Origin: Planctomycetota bacterium
Lineage (GTDB): Bacteria > Planctomycetota > Planctomycetia > Pirellulales > Lacipirellulaceae
NCBI GenBank assembly: GCA_029259975.1
Contig: JAJDEE010000011.1
Coordinates: 1-5,302 of the forward strand
DNA length: 5,302 bases
Direction of reading: 5' to 3'
The notes below the pieces were generated by a model that was not told the DNA's origin, ran no database searches, and was given only the letters and a program-made list of their open reading frames with translations. Position 1 is the first letter of the stretch. Every line of letters begins with the position of its first letter. A program made the translations under genes and the position numbers. Shown here piece by piece: positions 1-4,835 of the stretch.

Positions 1-687
1 GAATTCGGCCGCGGCGTGGGGTGCCCGCGGCAGAGCCGCACCCACGCCGGGTGGATCGAGTCGTTGGACGAGGGACAGCGCTGCTTCGGCTAGTTTCAAC
101 TGCTCCGCAAGCCATGCGTCAGCGTTGCCGTTTAAATCGGCTGGCGGTTGCGAGAGAAAATCTTGCAACGGAGTTTCTAGGTAGCCGTTGCTGTCGAGGT
201 TGTAGATGATTCGCTCGCAAAGTCGTCGCAATTCGTCGCTCAGGTCAAACCAACTCAGCTGGTGCTGCAAATAGTCGAGCAACGACTCGGGACGCGAGAC
301 CATATTGGCCATCGCGTCGTGTCGACGATCGGCTTCGGCTTCCATCTGCCCGCGAGAAGGACGGCTACGTTCCTCGTAGTCGTCAGGCAGATTGTCGACC
401 ATGTTCATCAGTCGCTCGAAGTCGTCTTCGTTGTTGGTGCCGTCTTCGACCACCAACTCGCGTTCAGACTCACTCGGCGCATCAGGATTAACCTGTTCTT
501 CTTGTAGGGTCTCGACCTCCTCGGTAGGCTCGATCTGATCGAGAACCGGATTGTCTTCCATCTCCTGCTCGATCCGCTCCTGGAGTGCCATGATTGGCAA
601 CTGCAGAATTTCCATCGACTGAATCATCCGCGGTGCTAGCACCTGCTTCTGAGACATCTGCATTTGTTGGCCGAAGGAAAGTCGCAT
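1..687 (-). CDS. rpoN: RNA polymerase sigma-54 factor RpoN, N-terminal part (cut by left edge)
   Basis: Sigma-54 directs RNA polymerase to -24/-12 promoters and needs AAA+ activators to open DNA. The frame is open from ATG 687 to base 1 (229 codons). An in-frame TAG three codons upstream makes this ATG the earliest start; no clear Shine-Dalgarno precedes it. Residues 1-50 are the glutamine- and methionine-rich activator-interacting region I (MRLSFGQQMQMSQKQVLAP, then QSMEILQLPIMALQERIEQE and NPVLD). An acidic variable region II follows to about residue 129, then the start of the core-binding domain (SLLDYLQHQLSW at 135-146, RIIYNLDSNGYLETPL, LDPPGVGA at 210-217). Full-length family members have about 450-500 residues, so over half is missing. 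After residue 217 the family normally continues with a sequence like RDLREC, whereas here it reads ALPRAPHAAAEF across a DNA fold-back. I trust the identity but not the last 12 codons. Confidence 0.93.
   Translation of the reverse strand, partial: MRLSFGQQMQMSQKQVLAPRMIQSMEILQLPIMALQERIEQEMEDNPVLDQIEPTEEVETLQEEQVNPDAPSESERELVVEDGTNNEDDFERLMNMVDNLPDDYEERSRPSRGQMEAEADRRHDAMANMVSRPESLLDYLQHQLSWFDLSDELRRLCERIIYNLDSNGYLETPLQDFLSQPPADLNGNADAWLAEQLKLAEAALSLVQRLDPPGVGAALPRAPHAAAEF
13..48. repeat. GC-rich fold-back at the window edge
   Basis: Bases 13-20 pair with 41-48 without mismatch, and 22-24 pair with 38-40 after one bulged G, with a short CAGAG-centred loop. The window begins with GAATTC (EcoRI) directly followed by GGCCGCGG. 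The fold-back starts exactly where the rpoN reading stops matching its family. This suggests a cloning, chimera or assembly artefact at the end of the sequence rather than a biological element. Confidence 0.6.
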
Positions 688-784
688 AGGTCGCTATCGA
701 ACGGTTGATTGTCGCGGAGTGAATAGGTTTGCCGTTGCGGGCAAAGGACAGGCTACAAGGTTCTGTAGTCTGAAAAGCATCTGT

Positions 785-814
785 AGCATAATGCTTCTAT
801 GTTCCGAAGGTCAA
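785..814 (-). promoter_or_regulatory. Candidate housekeeping promoter for rpoN
   Basis: On the minus strand TTGACC (814-809) and TATGCT (790-785) are separated by 18 bases. They match the sigma-70 consensus at four of six positions each. Transcription would start near 778, giving a leader of about 90 bases before the rpoN ATG. It is the best candidate seen in the gap, but planctomycete promoters are poorly defined and this rests on sequence only. Confidence 0.35.
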
Positions 815-982
815 ACTTGCCAGGCCGAGTAGCTAGCGAAAGACGAAAAGAACTGCTTGCTAAGTCTGTCTTGCAACTTTAGTGCTTCAAGAACATAAGC
901 CTACACTAAGAATTGTACCTTACCGACGCTCGCTTGCTGCGTCTTAAGACTGCGAAAAACAGGAATTTTACAATCGTCGTGG

Positions 983-1007
983 CCGGGAAATAAAAAATAT
1001 TTGCCGG
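983..1007. repeat. Hairpin in the ybaB-rpoN gap
   Basis: CCGGGAAATA (983-992) is complementary to TATTTGCCGG (998-1007) except for one G-G mismatch, with a five-A loop. The lower half of the stem is GC and the upper half AT. It lies about 120 bases past the ybaB stop on the minus strand. No uridine tract follows on that strand, so it is not a standard intrinsic terminator, although it could mark or protect the 3' end of the dnaX-ybaB transcript. Confidence 0.4.
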
Positions 1008-1129
1008 GACTGCGGGACTGCGAGGGTGGCTTTGTGGTAGAATAGGGGTGACGTGAGCTTAAGGACTTTCACGAAGATTAATTTCTTGCGTGCAGGTCGC
1101 TTTCTTGCGTCTGGGTTCGCGTCTAGGTT

Positions 1130-1489
1130 CTACGTAGGCGAATCGCCACCGAGTCCGCCTAGAAGTTCGCTCATGCCTGGCAGGTTGATTCCTCCTGTGA
1201 GCGATTGCATTTGCTCGGCGTGTAAGGCTTGTGCTTTTTCTCGCGCTGAGTTGATGGCAGCGGGCAGTAAGTCTTCTAGCAGCTCGCGATCTTGTTTTTC
1301 AATCAGCGTGGCGTCAATGCGCACTGCGATCGCCTCACCGAGTCCGTTCGCTTCGACTTCGACCATCCCGGCGCCCGCGCTACCGATAACGCGTTTGGTT
1401 TTCAACTCTTCATTAAGATGCTGCATCTTGCCGCCCATCTCTTGGGCTTGCTTCATGATATTGCCAATGTCTCCTAAGCCTTTGAACAT
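1130..1489 (-). CDS. ybaB: YbaB/EbfC family nucleoid-associated protein
   Basis: This small DNA-binding protein forms dimers shaped like tweezers and coats the nucleoid; it is also called EbfC. The 119 residues have the family layout: an N-terminal helix rich in Met, Gln and Lys (IMKQAQEMGGKMQHLNEEL, residues 11-29), the central strand motif with GAGMVEVEANGLGE (about 39-52), and a C-terminal helix (LEDLLPAAINSAREKAQ) ending in a glycine-rich tail with GGINLPGM and LLGGLGG. Most homologues have about 100-110 residues, so it is complete with a slightly extended tail. The start is supported by GAGGAG eight bases upstream of the ATG, the best ribosome binding site on the minus strand here. It lies 56 bases downstream of dnaX on the same strand, as in many bacteria, and is probably co-transcribed with it. 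The stop is TAG. Confidence 0.95.
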   Translation of the reverse strand: MFKGLGDIGNIMKQAQEMGGKMQHLNEELKTKRVIGSAGAGMVEVEANGLGEAIAVRIDATLIEKQDRELLEDLLPAAINSAREKAQALHAEQMQSLTGGINLPGMSELLGGLGGDSPT

Positions 1490-1497
1490 GACCTGAT

Positions 1498-1503
1498 CTC
1501 CTC
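1498..1503 (-). promoter_or_regulatory. Ribosome binding site of ybaB
   Basis: GAGGAG on the minus strand lies eight bases upstream of the ybaB ATG at 1489. It fixes the start, and it stands out because dnaX and rpoN have no comparable site. Confidence 0.75.
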
Positions 1504-1526
1504 AAAGAAATTCTTTTTTTAGTTGT

Positions 1527-1545
1527 CCCCTGGCAGAGCCAAGGG
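1527..1545. repeat. Hairpin between dnaX and ybaB
   Basis: On the minus strand CCCTTGGC and GCCAGGGG form an eight-pair stem (one G-U pair) with a three-base loop, starting directly after the dnaX TAG. A run of A, not U, follows, so it is not an ordinary intrinsic terminator for dnaX. It may stabilise the 3' end of dnaX mRNA, or separate dnaX and ybaB expression by processing. Confidence 0.5.
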
Positions 1546-3324
1546 CTACTTATTTTCGGAAGGGGGAACGTAGCGAAGTCGGCTAGGGTCGCCGTCGAAG
1601 AGTTCCATGGCTCGCTTGACGAACGGCTGGGTGGCGATCTCCGCCTGTTGTTGCCGCTTGGAGGGCGCTCTGGTTACGGGCTTCGCGGGGGTATCGGCTC
1701 GCTGATGGGTGCGTAGCATGAAGCCCACTTTCGTGCCGCAGACGTCTTCAAGTGCTTTTTCTAGCCGCGCGCGATTGGCAGGACGCTCGCAGATGTCGAG
1801 GTGAAATGCTTCGCCAAAACTTATCGTGAGCCGACCGCTCAGGTCGACAGAGATTTCGTCGGCTTCGGCAGCGTGGTTCATCACCATGCCGCTGAGCGAA
1901 TTGAGCACTTGCTTCCAAACCTCTTCAACATTGTCGGGCGTAAGCAGTGTTTCTGAGGCAGTCGCAAGAGTTGTTTCGCTAGGCGTCTTGGCGTGGGTCG
2001 CGTCTCCCTGGACCACGGTTGTTGCAACGCTTGCTGAGGGCGAGGGCGCCACGGATCGCGGTGCCGGCGGGGCCGTGCTTGTTGAACTCGCCGGCTTAGG
2101 TGTCACGTTTTTTTTTACTGGGGCTGATCTTTTCGACGGAGGCGCGGCGCCTGTCGGAGCAGTACCGCTTTTCAATTGCGAAATCAGCGTGGCTATTCCG
2201 TCAAGATCTTCCAAATGGCAAATCCGCACGATAGCCATTTCGGCCAGCGTGCGTGTGTGTGTGCTAACGCGCATGCGAGCCGCGGTTTGATCGAGGATCT
2301 GAACGATTGCCAACAGCGAATGAATGCCTAGTTTTTCGGCTACTTCGCTGACTTCTTGCTGCTGGCTGGGGAGTGAGTACATCAGGCTGGAGGCGTCGCA
2401 GCCGACTGACTGCGTCATCACATCACGAAAATAGCCGAGCAGTTGGTCGAGCAACTGGCTGACTTCAGCGCCCCCGGCAATGCCTGCGTCGAGCTGGACG
2501 AACGCGGCGGCGGCGTCACGCTGGACCAGCGGCTGGACGAGTTGGCTGAGTCGCGTCGCCGGTGCGATGCCGAGCATCGTCGTTACGTCGGCAGACGTGA
2601 TCGCGTCGGTGCCGGTGGACAGTAGTTGTTCGAGCAGCGATTGGCTGTCTCGCATAGAACCAGCGGCTCGCATCGCAAGAATTTGCAACGCGTCCGATTC
2701 AATCGTAATACCCTCGGAGGTGGCAATCTCTTTCAACCGCTTCTGGATGGCCGCTGCTTCGATACCAGCGAAGTCGTAGCGCTGGCAACGCGAGAGAATT
2801 GTGATCGGAATTTTGTTTGGCTCGGTCGTGGCAAAAATAAACTTCACATGCTCAGGCGGCTCTTCCAATGTTTTAAGCAACGCGTTGAACGCCTGGGTGG
2901 TGACCATGTGGACTTCGTCGATGATGTAAATTTTGTAACGAGCACGACTGGGCCGCACAGCGACATTCTGCCGAAGCTGACGGATATCGTCGACGCCGTT
3001 ATTGCTCGCGCCGTCGATTTCGATCACATCGACATCGCTGCCAGAATTCACGCTTTCGCACAATTCGCATTCGTTGCAGGGAGTTGCCGAGGTTCCCTGG
3101 AAGCAATTGAGTGCCTTGGCCAAGATACGAGCCGCCGAAGTCTTGCCGACGCCGCGGGCACCGGTGAATAGGTAGGCATGGCCAACGCGATCGCTTTCGA
3201 TCGCACGTGACAGGGCCTGAGCAACGTGCTGCTGGCCGATCAAGTCTTCAAAAGTCTGCGGTCGGTAGCGACGCGCCACGACGACGTAGTCAGTACCATC
3301 GTTAGTTGGTGAAGAGTCGGTCAT
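1546..3324 (-). CDS. dnaX: DNA polymerase III subunit tau (and probably gamma), DnaX
   Basis: DnaX is the AAA+ ATPase of the clamp loader, which places the beta sliding clamp on primed DNA; full-length tau also ties the polymerase cores and helicase together. The 592 residues show the whole ATPase core: RRYRPQTFEDLIGQ (18-31), Walker A GARGVGKT (55-62), zinc-binding cysteines 74, 83, 86 and 89, Walker B IIDEVH (134-139), NALLKTLEEPP (147-157), and SRC (178-180) with the arginine finger. The third, oligomerisation domain runs to about 375. A Pro/Ala/Ser/Thr linker (about 385-460) then leads to a tau-type C-terminal domain (VEEVWKQVLNSL onward). ATG 3324 is the only usable start, since an in-frame TGA lies 13 codons upstream with no start between; no Shine-Dalgarno is visible. 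The linker contains a nine-A run at codons 403-406. SRP RNA lies upstream and ybaB downstream, the conserved order. Confidence 0.97.
   Translation of the reverse strand: MTDSSPTNDGTDYVVVARRYRPQTFEDLIGQQHVAQALSRAIESDRVGHAYLFTGARGVGKTSAARILAKALNCFQGTSATPCNECELCESVNSGSDVDVIEIDGASNNGVDDIRQLRQNVAVRPSRARYKIYIIDEVHMVTTQAFNALLKTLEEPPEHVKFIFATTEPNKIPITILSRCQRYDFAGIEAAAIQKRLKEIATSEGITIESDALQILAMRAAGSMRDSQSLLEQLLSTGTDAITSADVTTMLGIAPATRLSQLVQPLVQRDAAAAFVQLDAGIAGGAEVSQLLDQLLGYFRDVMTQSVGCDASSLMYSLPSQQQEVSEVAEKLGIHSLLAIVQILDQTAARMRVSTHTRTLAEMAIVRICHLEDLDGIATLISQLKSGTAPTGAAPPSKRSAPVKKNVTPKPASSTSTAPPAPRSVAPSPSASVATTVVQGDATHAKTPSETTLATASETLLTPDNVEEVWKQVLNSLSGMVMNHAAEADEISVDLSGRLTISFGEAFHLDICERPANRARLEKALEDVCGTKVGFMLRTHQRADTPAKPVTRAPSKRQQQAEIATQPFVKRAMELFDGDPSRLRYVPPSENK
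2063..2095 (-). promoter_or_regulatory. GC-rich hairpin downstream of the dnaX slippage site
   Basis: GCCGGCG (2095-2089) and CGCCGGC (2069-2063) form a perfect seven-pair GC stem with a 19-base loop, beginning 12 bases after the A run. It might pause ribosomes and promote -1 frameshifting. The spacer is longer than the usual 5-9 bases, and the surrounding Pro/Ala-rich codons are GC-rich, so chance is possible. Confidence 0.4.
2096..2118 (-). promoter_or_regulatory. Probable programmed slippage site in dnaX (tau/gamma switch)
   Basis: The minus strand has nine A residues in a row (2116-2108) read as GTA AAA AAA AAC, encoding V403-K-K-N406. Both A_AAA_AAA and A_AAA_AAC are in-frame slippery heptamers for -1 ribosomal slippage. 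In the -1 frame (or with one extra A in the mRNA) reading gives K-R-D-T and then TAA at 2098-2096, a 409-residue product. With one A lost, TGA at 2105-2103 ends a 406-residue product. Both would keep the ATPase and oligomerisation domains and lose the tau C-terminus, like known gamma proteins. Thermus thermophilus dnaX makes gamma by transcriptional slippage on a nine-A run; E. coli uses ribosomal -1 frameshifting. Function here is inferred. Confidence 0.65.
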
Positions 3325-3381
3325 CGCGGGTAGAAATACGAGTTGAAACTGGGGAACGCTTCAGCCAAGTGAGGCGATCCA

Positions 3382-3411
3382 TCGTTTGGCAGCAGTGAGT
3401 CGTTTGGTAGC
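3382..3411. repeat. Short direct repeat upstream of dnaX
   Basis: TCGTTTGGCAGC (3382-3393) recurs as TCGTTTGGTAGC (3400-3411), 11 of 12 bases identical with an 18-base period. It lies in the dnaX leader on the minus strand. No function is evident. Confidence 0.45.
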
Positions 3412-3427
3412 GGAAAACAGGAAAGAC

Positions 3428-3500
3428 TCACGCAGAGACGCAGGGGAAACAAAAAAATCAAAAGCTCTGCGCCTCCGCGACTCTGCGTGATTTTTTTGTT
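3428..3500. repeat. Palindromic CGCAGAG-type intergenic repeat
   Basis: The arms TCACGCAGAGACGCAGGGG (3428-3446) and 3472-3490 are reverse complements with three mismatches in 19. A second, perfect 13-base pair of arms, AACAAAAAAATCA (3448-3460) and its complement (3488-3500), interlocks with the first. Elements with CGCAGAG/CTCTGCG arms are, from memory, common between genes in many bacterial genomes, including planctomycetes. On the plus strand the main stem is followed by seven T, like an intrinsic terminator in that direction; on the minus strand only a weak U-rich stretch follows. It sits between SRP RNA and dnaX, so it could attenuate read-through into dnaX. Confidence 0.7.
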
Positions 3501-3555
3501 GGTTGACTTCAGTAAGCTGAATGGTTGTGAAATTTTCATCTTCTCTGTACGACCA

Positions 3556-3655
3556 ACGGCGAGAGGCCCCCACACAAAGAGACACAAGCTTATGGCTGCG
3601 GTGTCTCCACCCTGACCAGGTTCGCAAGGCCCCCATTGCAAGGACCCCTCGCCGA
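3556..3655 (-). ncRNA. ffs: Bacterial small signal recognition particle RNA (4.5S type)
   Basis: This RNA binds the Ffh protein and guides ribosomes making membrane proteins to the FtsY receptor. On the minus strand the conserved tip is GAACCTGGTCAGG, then GTG-GAGA-CAC, then CGCAGCC followed by ATAAG. It has the GGTCAGG and GCAGCC sides of the symmetric Ffh-binding loop (3617-3611 and 3599-3594), closed by a GNRA tetraloop. The outer helix GGCGAGGGGTCC (3653-3642) pairs over 12 positions with the 3' side ending CTCTCGCC (3569-3558). The folded core spans about 96 bases, typical of the short Alu-less SRP RNA; exact ends are uncertain by 5-10 bases. The tetraloop is GAGA rather than the common GGAA, and the A usually preceding GCAG is C. 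SRP RNA just upstream of dnaX is a known arrangement, for example scr in Bacillus subtilis. Confidence 0.9.
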
Positions 3656-3685
3656 CGGCCGTCGCAGTGAGCCGCCAGAACCCCC

Positions 3686-3714
3686 TTTGTACGCGGTCGG
3701 AGGCTCGGAGGCAA
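3686..3714 (-). promoter_or_regulatory. Candidate promoter of the SRP RNA
   Basis: On the minus strand TTGCCT (3714-3709) and TACAAA (3691-3686) are separated by exactly 17 bases, each matching four of six consensus positions. Transcription would begin near 3680, about 25 bases before the outer SRP helix, leaving a short 5' piece to be trimmed. No clear terminator follows the SRP RNA, so the same promoter may also serve dnaX and ybaB. Confidence 0.45.
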
Positions 3715-3727
3715 TGACCTGTTCGAA

Positions 3728-3808
3728 TGTCCAATAACTAAGCCCCAATGACCAGAGTCGTACAGAGAAAACAAAGAACCAACATCATGAGTCATTGGGC
3801 ATGGGACA
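3728..3808. repeat. Degenerate GTCATTGG-type inverted repeat
   Basis: TGTCC...GCCCCAATGAC (3728-3752) is mirrored by GTCATTGGGC..GGGACA (3791-3808). Another GCAATGACC lies at 3711-3719. Short intergenic repeats built on GTCATTGG are, from memory, frequent in several bacterial phyla. This one covers the interval between the SRP RNA promoter and the divergent hydrolase gene. Confidence 0.45.
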
Positions 3809-3841
3809 TTTCTTTTAGCCACTGATCTTGAGAGACTGCGC

Positions 3842-3850
3842 TGGTAGAAT
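3842..3850 (+). promoter_or_regulatory. Candidate extended -10 promoter of the hydrolase gene
   Basis: TGGTAGAAT is an extended -10-like box (TGN plus TAGAAT, five of six consensus positions). It would start transcription near 3857, about 40 bases before the ATG. No good -35 box lies at the right distance. Nearly the same string, TGGTAGAAT followed by A/C and GGGG, occurs at 1035 on the same strand. Confidence 0.35.
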
Positions 3851-3896
3851 CGGGGATCCTATCACCAAGCATTTTTGTCAGTAATTCAAAATCCAA

Positions 3897-4835
3897 ATGG
3901 CCAGATTGCCAAAATCCGAATATGAAAGCACCTGGGGGCCACTCTACCCGTTTGCTTCTCAAACGCTCGATCTGTCAGGCTCTGCCTATCACTACGTCGA
4001 CGAGTCGCCGACGGACGCCGCTACTGGCGAAACACCGACGCTGCTGTTTGTGCATGGAAACCCGACGTGGTCGTTTCATTGGCGGCAGCTTATTTTGGCA
4101 AATCGAGGCCAGTACCGGTGTATCGCCCCCGATCACCTCGGCTGCGGTCTGAGCGATTTGCAGCCTCGTCCGTTGAGTCTAGCCGACCATATTGATCATT
4201 TGGTCGAATTGATTGAGCAGCTCGATCTTCGTCGCATTACGCTCGTGGCGCAAGATTGGGGCGGCTCGATCGGAATCGGTGCGGTGCTACGAGCCAAAGA
4301 TCGATTCGAGCGGGTTGCGCTTTACAACACGGGAGCCTTTCCGCCGTGGTTTATTCCGTGGCGAATTCGTGTGTGCCGCTGGCCTGTGTTTGGGCGATTG
4401 GCGCTGCAAGGGTGCAATGCCTTTTCGCGGGCGGCGCTGCGGATGACGTTGAGTCGGCGGCGCCGGCTTGATCCGCTCGTTGAGCAGGCGTATCTCGCGC
4501 CTTACCACGACTGGCGATCACGGGCGGCCGTGTATCAGTTTGTGAAAGATATTCCGCTTTCCGACAAGCACCCAACTTGGCAGACGCTGGCAGAAATCGA
4601 GCGGGGCTTGCCCCAACTGGCGTCGTTGCCACAGTTGCTCGTCTGGGGAATGCGTGACTGGTGTTTTAGGCCGGAATGTCTAAACAAGTTTGCCGAGTTT
4701 TGGCCCCAGGCAGAAATTCACCGTCTGGCTGACGTTGGGCACTGGGCTGTCGAAGACGCCCCAGAAGAATCGCAGCAGCTATTCGCAGCTTGGCTTCAAC
4801 GCACCACAACTGCGGTCTCAGGAGCCACCCGCTGA
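3897..4835 (+). CDS. Alpha/beta hydrolase, haloalkane dehalogenase subfamily III / OleB-like
   Basis: Enzymes of this fold attack the substrate with an aspartate and release it with a histidine-activated water. Haloalkane dehalogenases cleave carbon-halogen bonds, whereas the related OleB proteins remove CO2 from beta-lactones in long-chain olefin synthesis. The 312 residues show the oxyanion/halide motif HGNPTWSF (53-60), DHLGCG (79-84), the nucleophile elbow VAQDWGGSIG with Asp120 and Trp121, a cap domain (about 146-220), WGMRDWCF with likely acid Asp254, and DVGHWAVEDAP with His282. Asn55 and Trp121 are the expected halide-stabilising pair, and the Asp-His-Asp triad points to subfamily I or III. 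Length is normal, and there is no signal peptide. ATG 3897 is the first start after an in-frame TAA four codons upstream; no Shine-Dalgarno is visible. It overlaps the next gene by one base. No oleA, oleC or oleD lies nearby, so the substrate is unknown. Confidence 0.88.
   Translation: MARLPKSEYESTWGPLYPFASQTLDLSGSAYHYVDESPTDAATGETPTLLFVHGNPTWSFHWRQLILANRGQYRCIAPDHLGCGLSDLQPRPLSLADHIDHLVELIEQLDLRRITLVAQDWGGSIGIGAVLRAKDRFERVALYNTGAFPPWFIPWRIRVCRWPVFGRLALQGCNAFSRAALRMTLSRRRRLDPLVEQAYLAPYHDWRSRAAVYQFVKDIPLSDKHPTWQTLAEIERGLPQLASLPQLLVWGMRDWCFRPECLNKFAEFWPQAEIHRLADVGHWAVEDAPEESQQLFAAWLQRTTTAVSGATR
4820..4824 (+). promoter_or_regulatory. Ribosome binding site of the CitG-like gene
   Basis: AGGAG lies ten bases upstream of the ATG at 4835, inside the end of the hydrolase gene. 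Together with the TGATG stop-start overlap it supports coupled translation of the two genes. Confidence 0.5.

Larger units (their letters stand above)
688..1129. other. Non-coding gap between ybaB and rpoN
   Basis: No plausible gene lies in these 442 bases, which are richer in A and T than the flanking genes. They hold the candidate rpoN promoter (785-814), a small hairpin TTTGCC/GGCAAA (728-733 with 740-745), a second hairpin at 983-1007, a tandem GGGACTGC duplication near 1006-1021, and a plus-strand extended -10-like motif at 1035-1043. The usual neighbour recR would not fit in this space, and no remnant of it was recognised. Confidence 0.7.
3541..3769. repeat. 13-base inverted repeat flanking the SRP RNA
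   Basis: TTCTCTGTACGAC at 3541-3553 is exactly complementary to GTCGTACAGAGAA at 3757-3769. The pair brackets the SRP RNA: one arm directly follows its 3' end, the other lies about 100 bases before its 5' end and upstream of the candidate promoter. It could be a precursor-processing stem if transcription starts further upstream, or two inverted copies of an intergenic repeat. Confidence 0.6.

Noticed and set aside
262..507. Plus-strand frame of 81 codons opposite rpoN
   Set aside because: It is antisense to the clear RpoN N-terminus and has no independent evidence.
688..830. Sigma-54-type -24/-12 promoter upstream of rpoN (autoregulation)
   Set aside because: The only TGGCA-like string (TGGCAAG near 820) lacks a TTGCA box at the right distance.
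1053..1496. Plus-strand frame of 147 codons opposite ybaB
   Set aside because: It is antisense to a well-supported YbaB with its own ribosome binding site, and its Ser/Ala-rich product shows no known motif.
2248..2262. GTGTGTGTGT tract in dnaX
   Set aside because: It encodes ordinary residues (VSTHTRT) in a conserved region. It is short and shows no sign of phase variation.
1826..3171. Long plus-strand frames opposite dnaX (1826-2290, 2443-2625, 2480-2779, 2626-3171)
   Set aside because: They are mirror frames of a strongly recognisable dnaX, without family similarity or start signals.
3653..3664. Perfect 12-base palindrome CGACGGCCGTCG as an operator
   Set aside because: It overlaps the 5' side of the outer SRP RNA helix and is better explained as part of that GC-rich RNA; no regulator is suggested.
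3321..3822. Two overlapping minus-strand reading frames of 137 and 153 codons
   Set aside because: They run through the SRP RNA and the palindromic repeats, overlap each other, and have repeat-derived composition (LRLCVSLS, VIGH-type strings) with no domain. They are chance frames over RNA and repeats.
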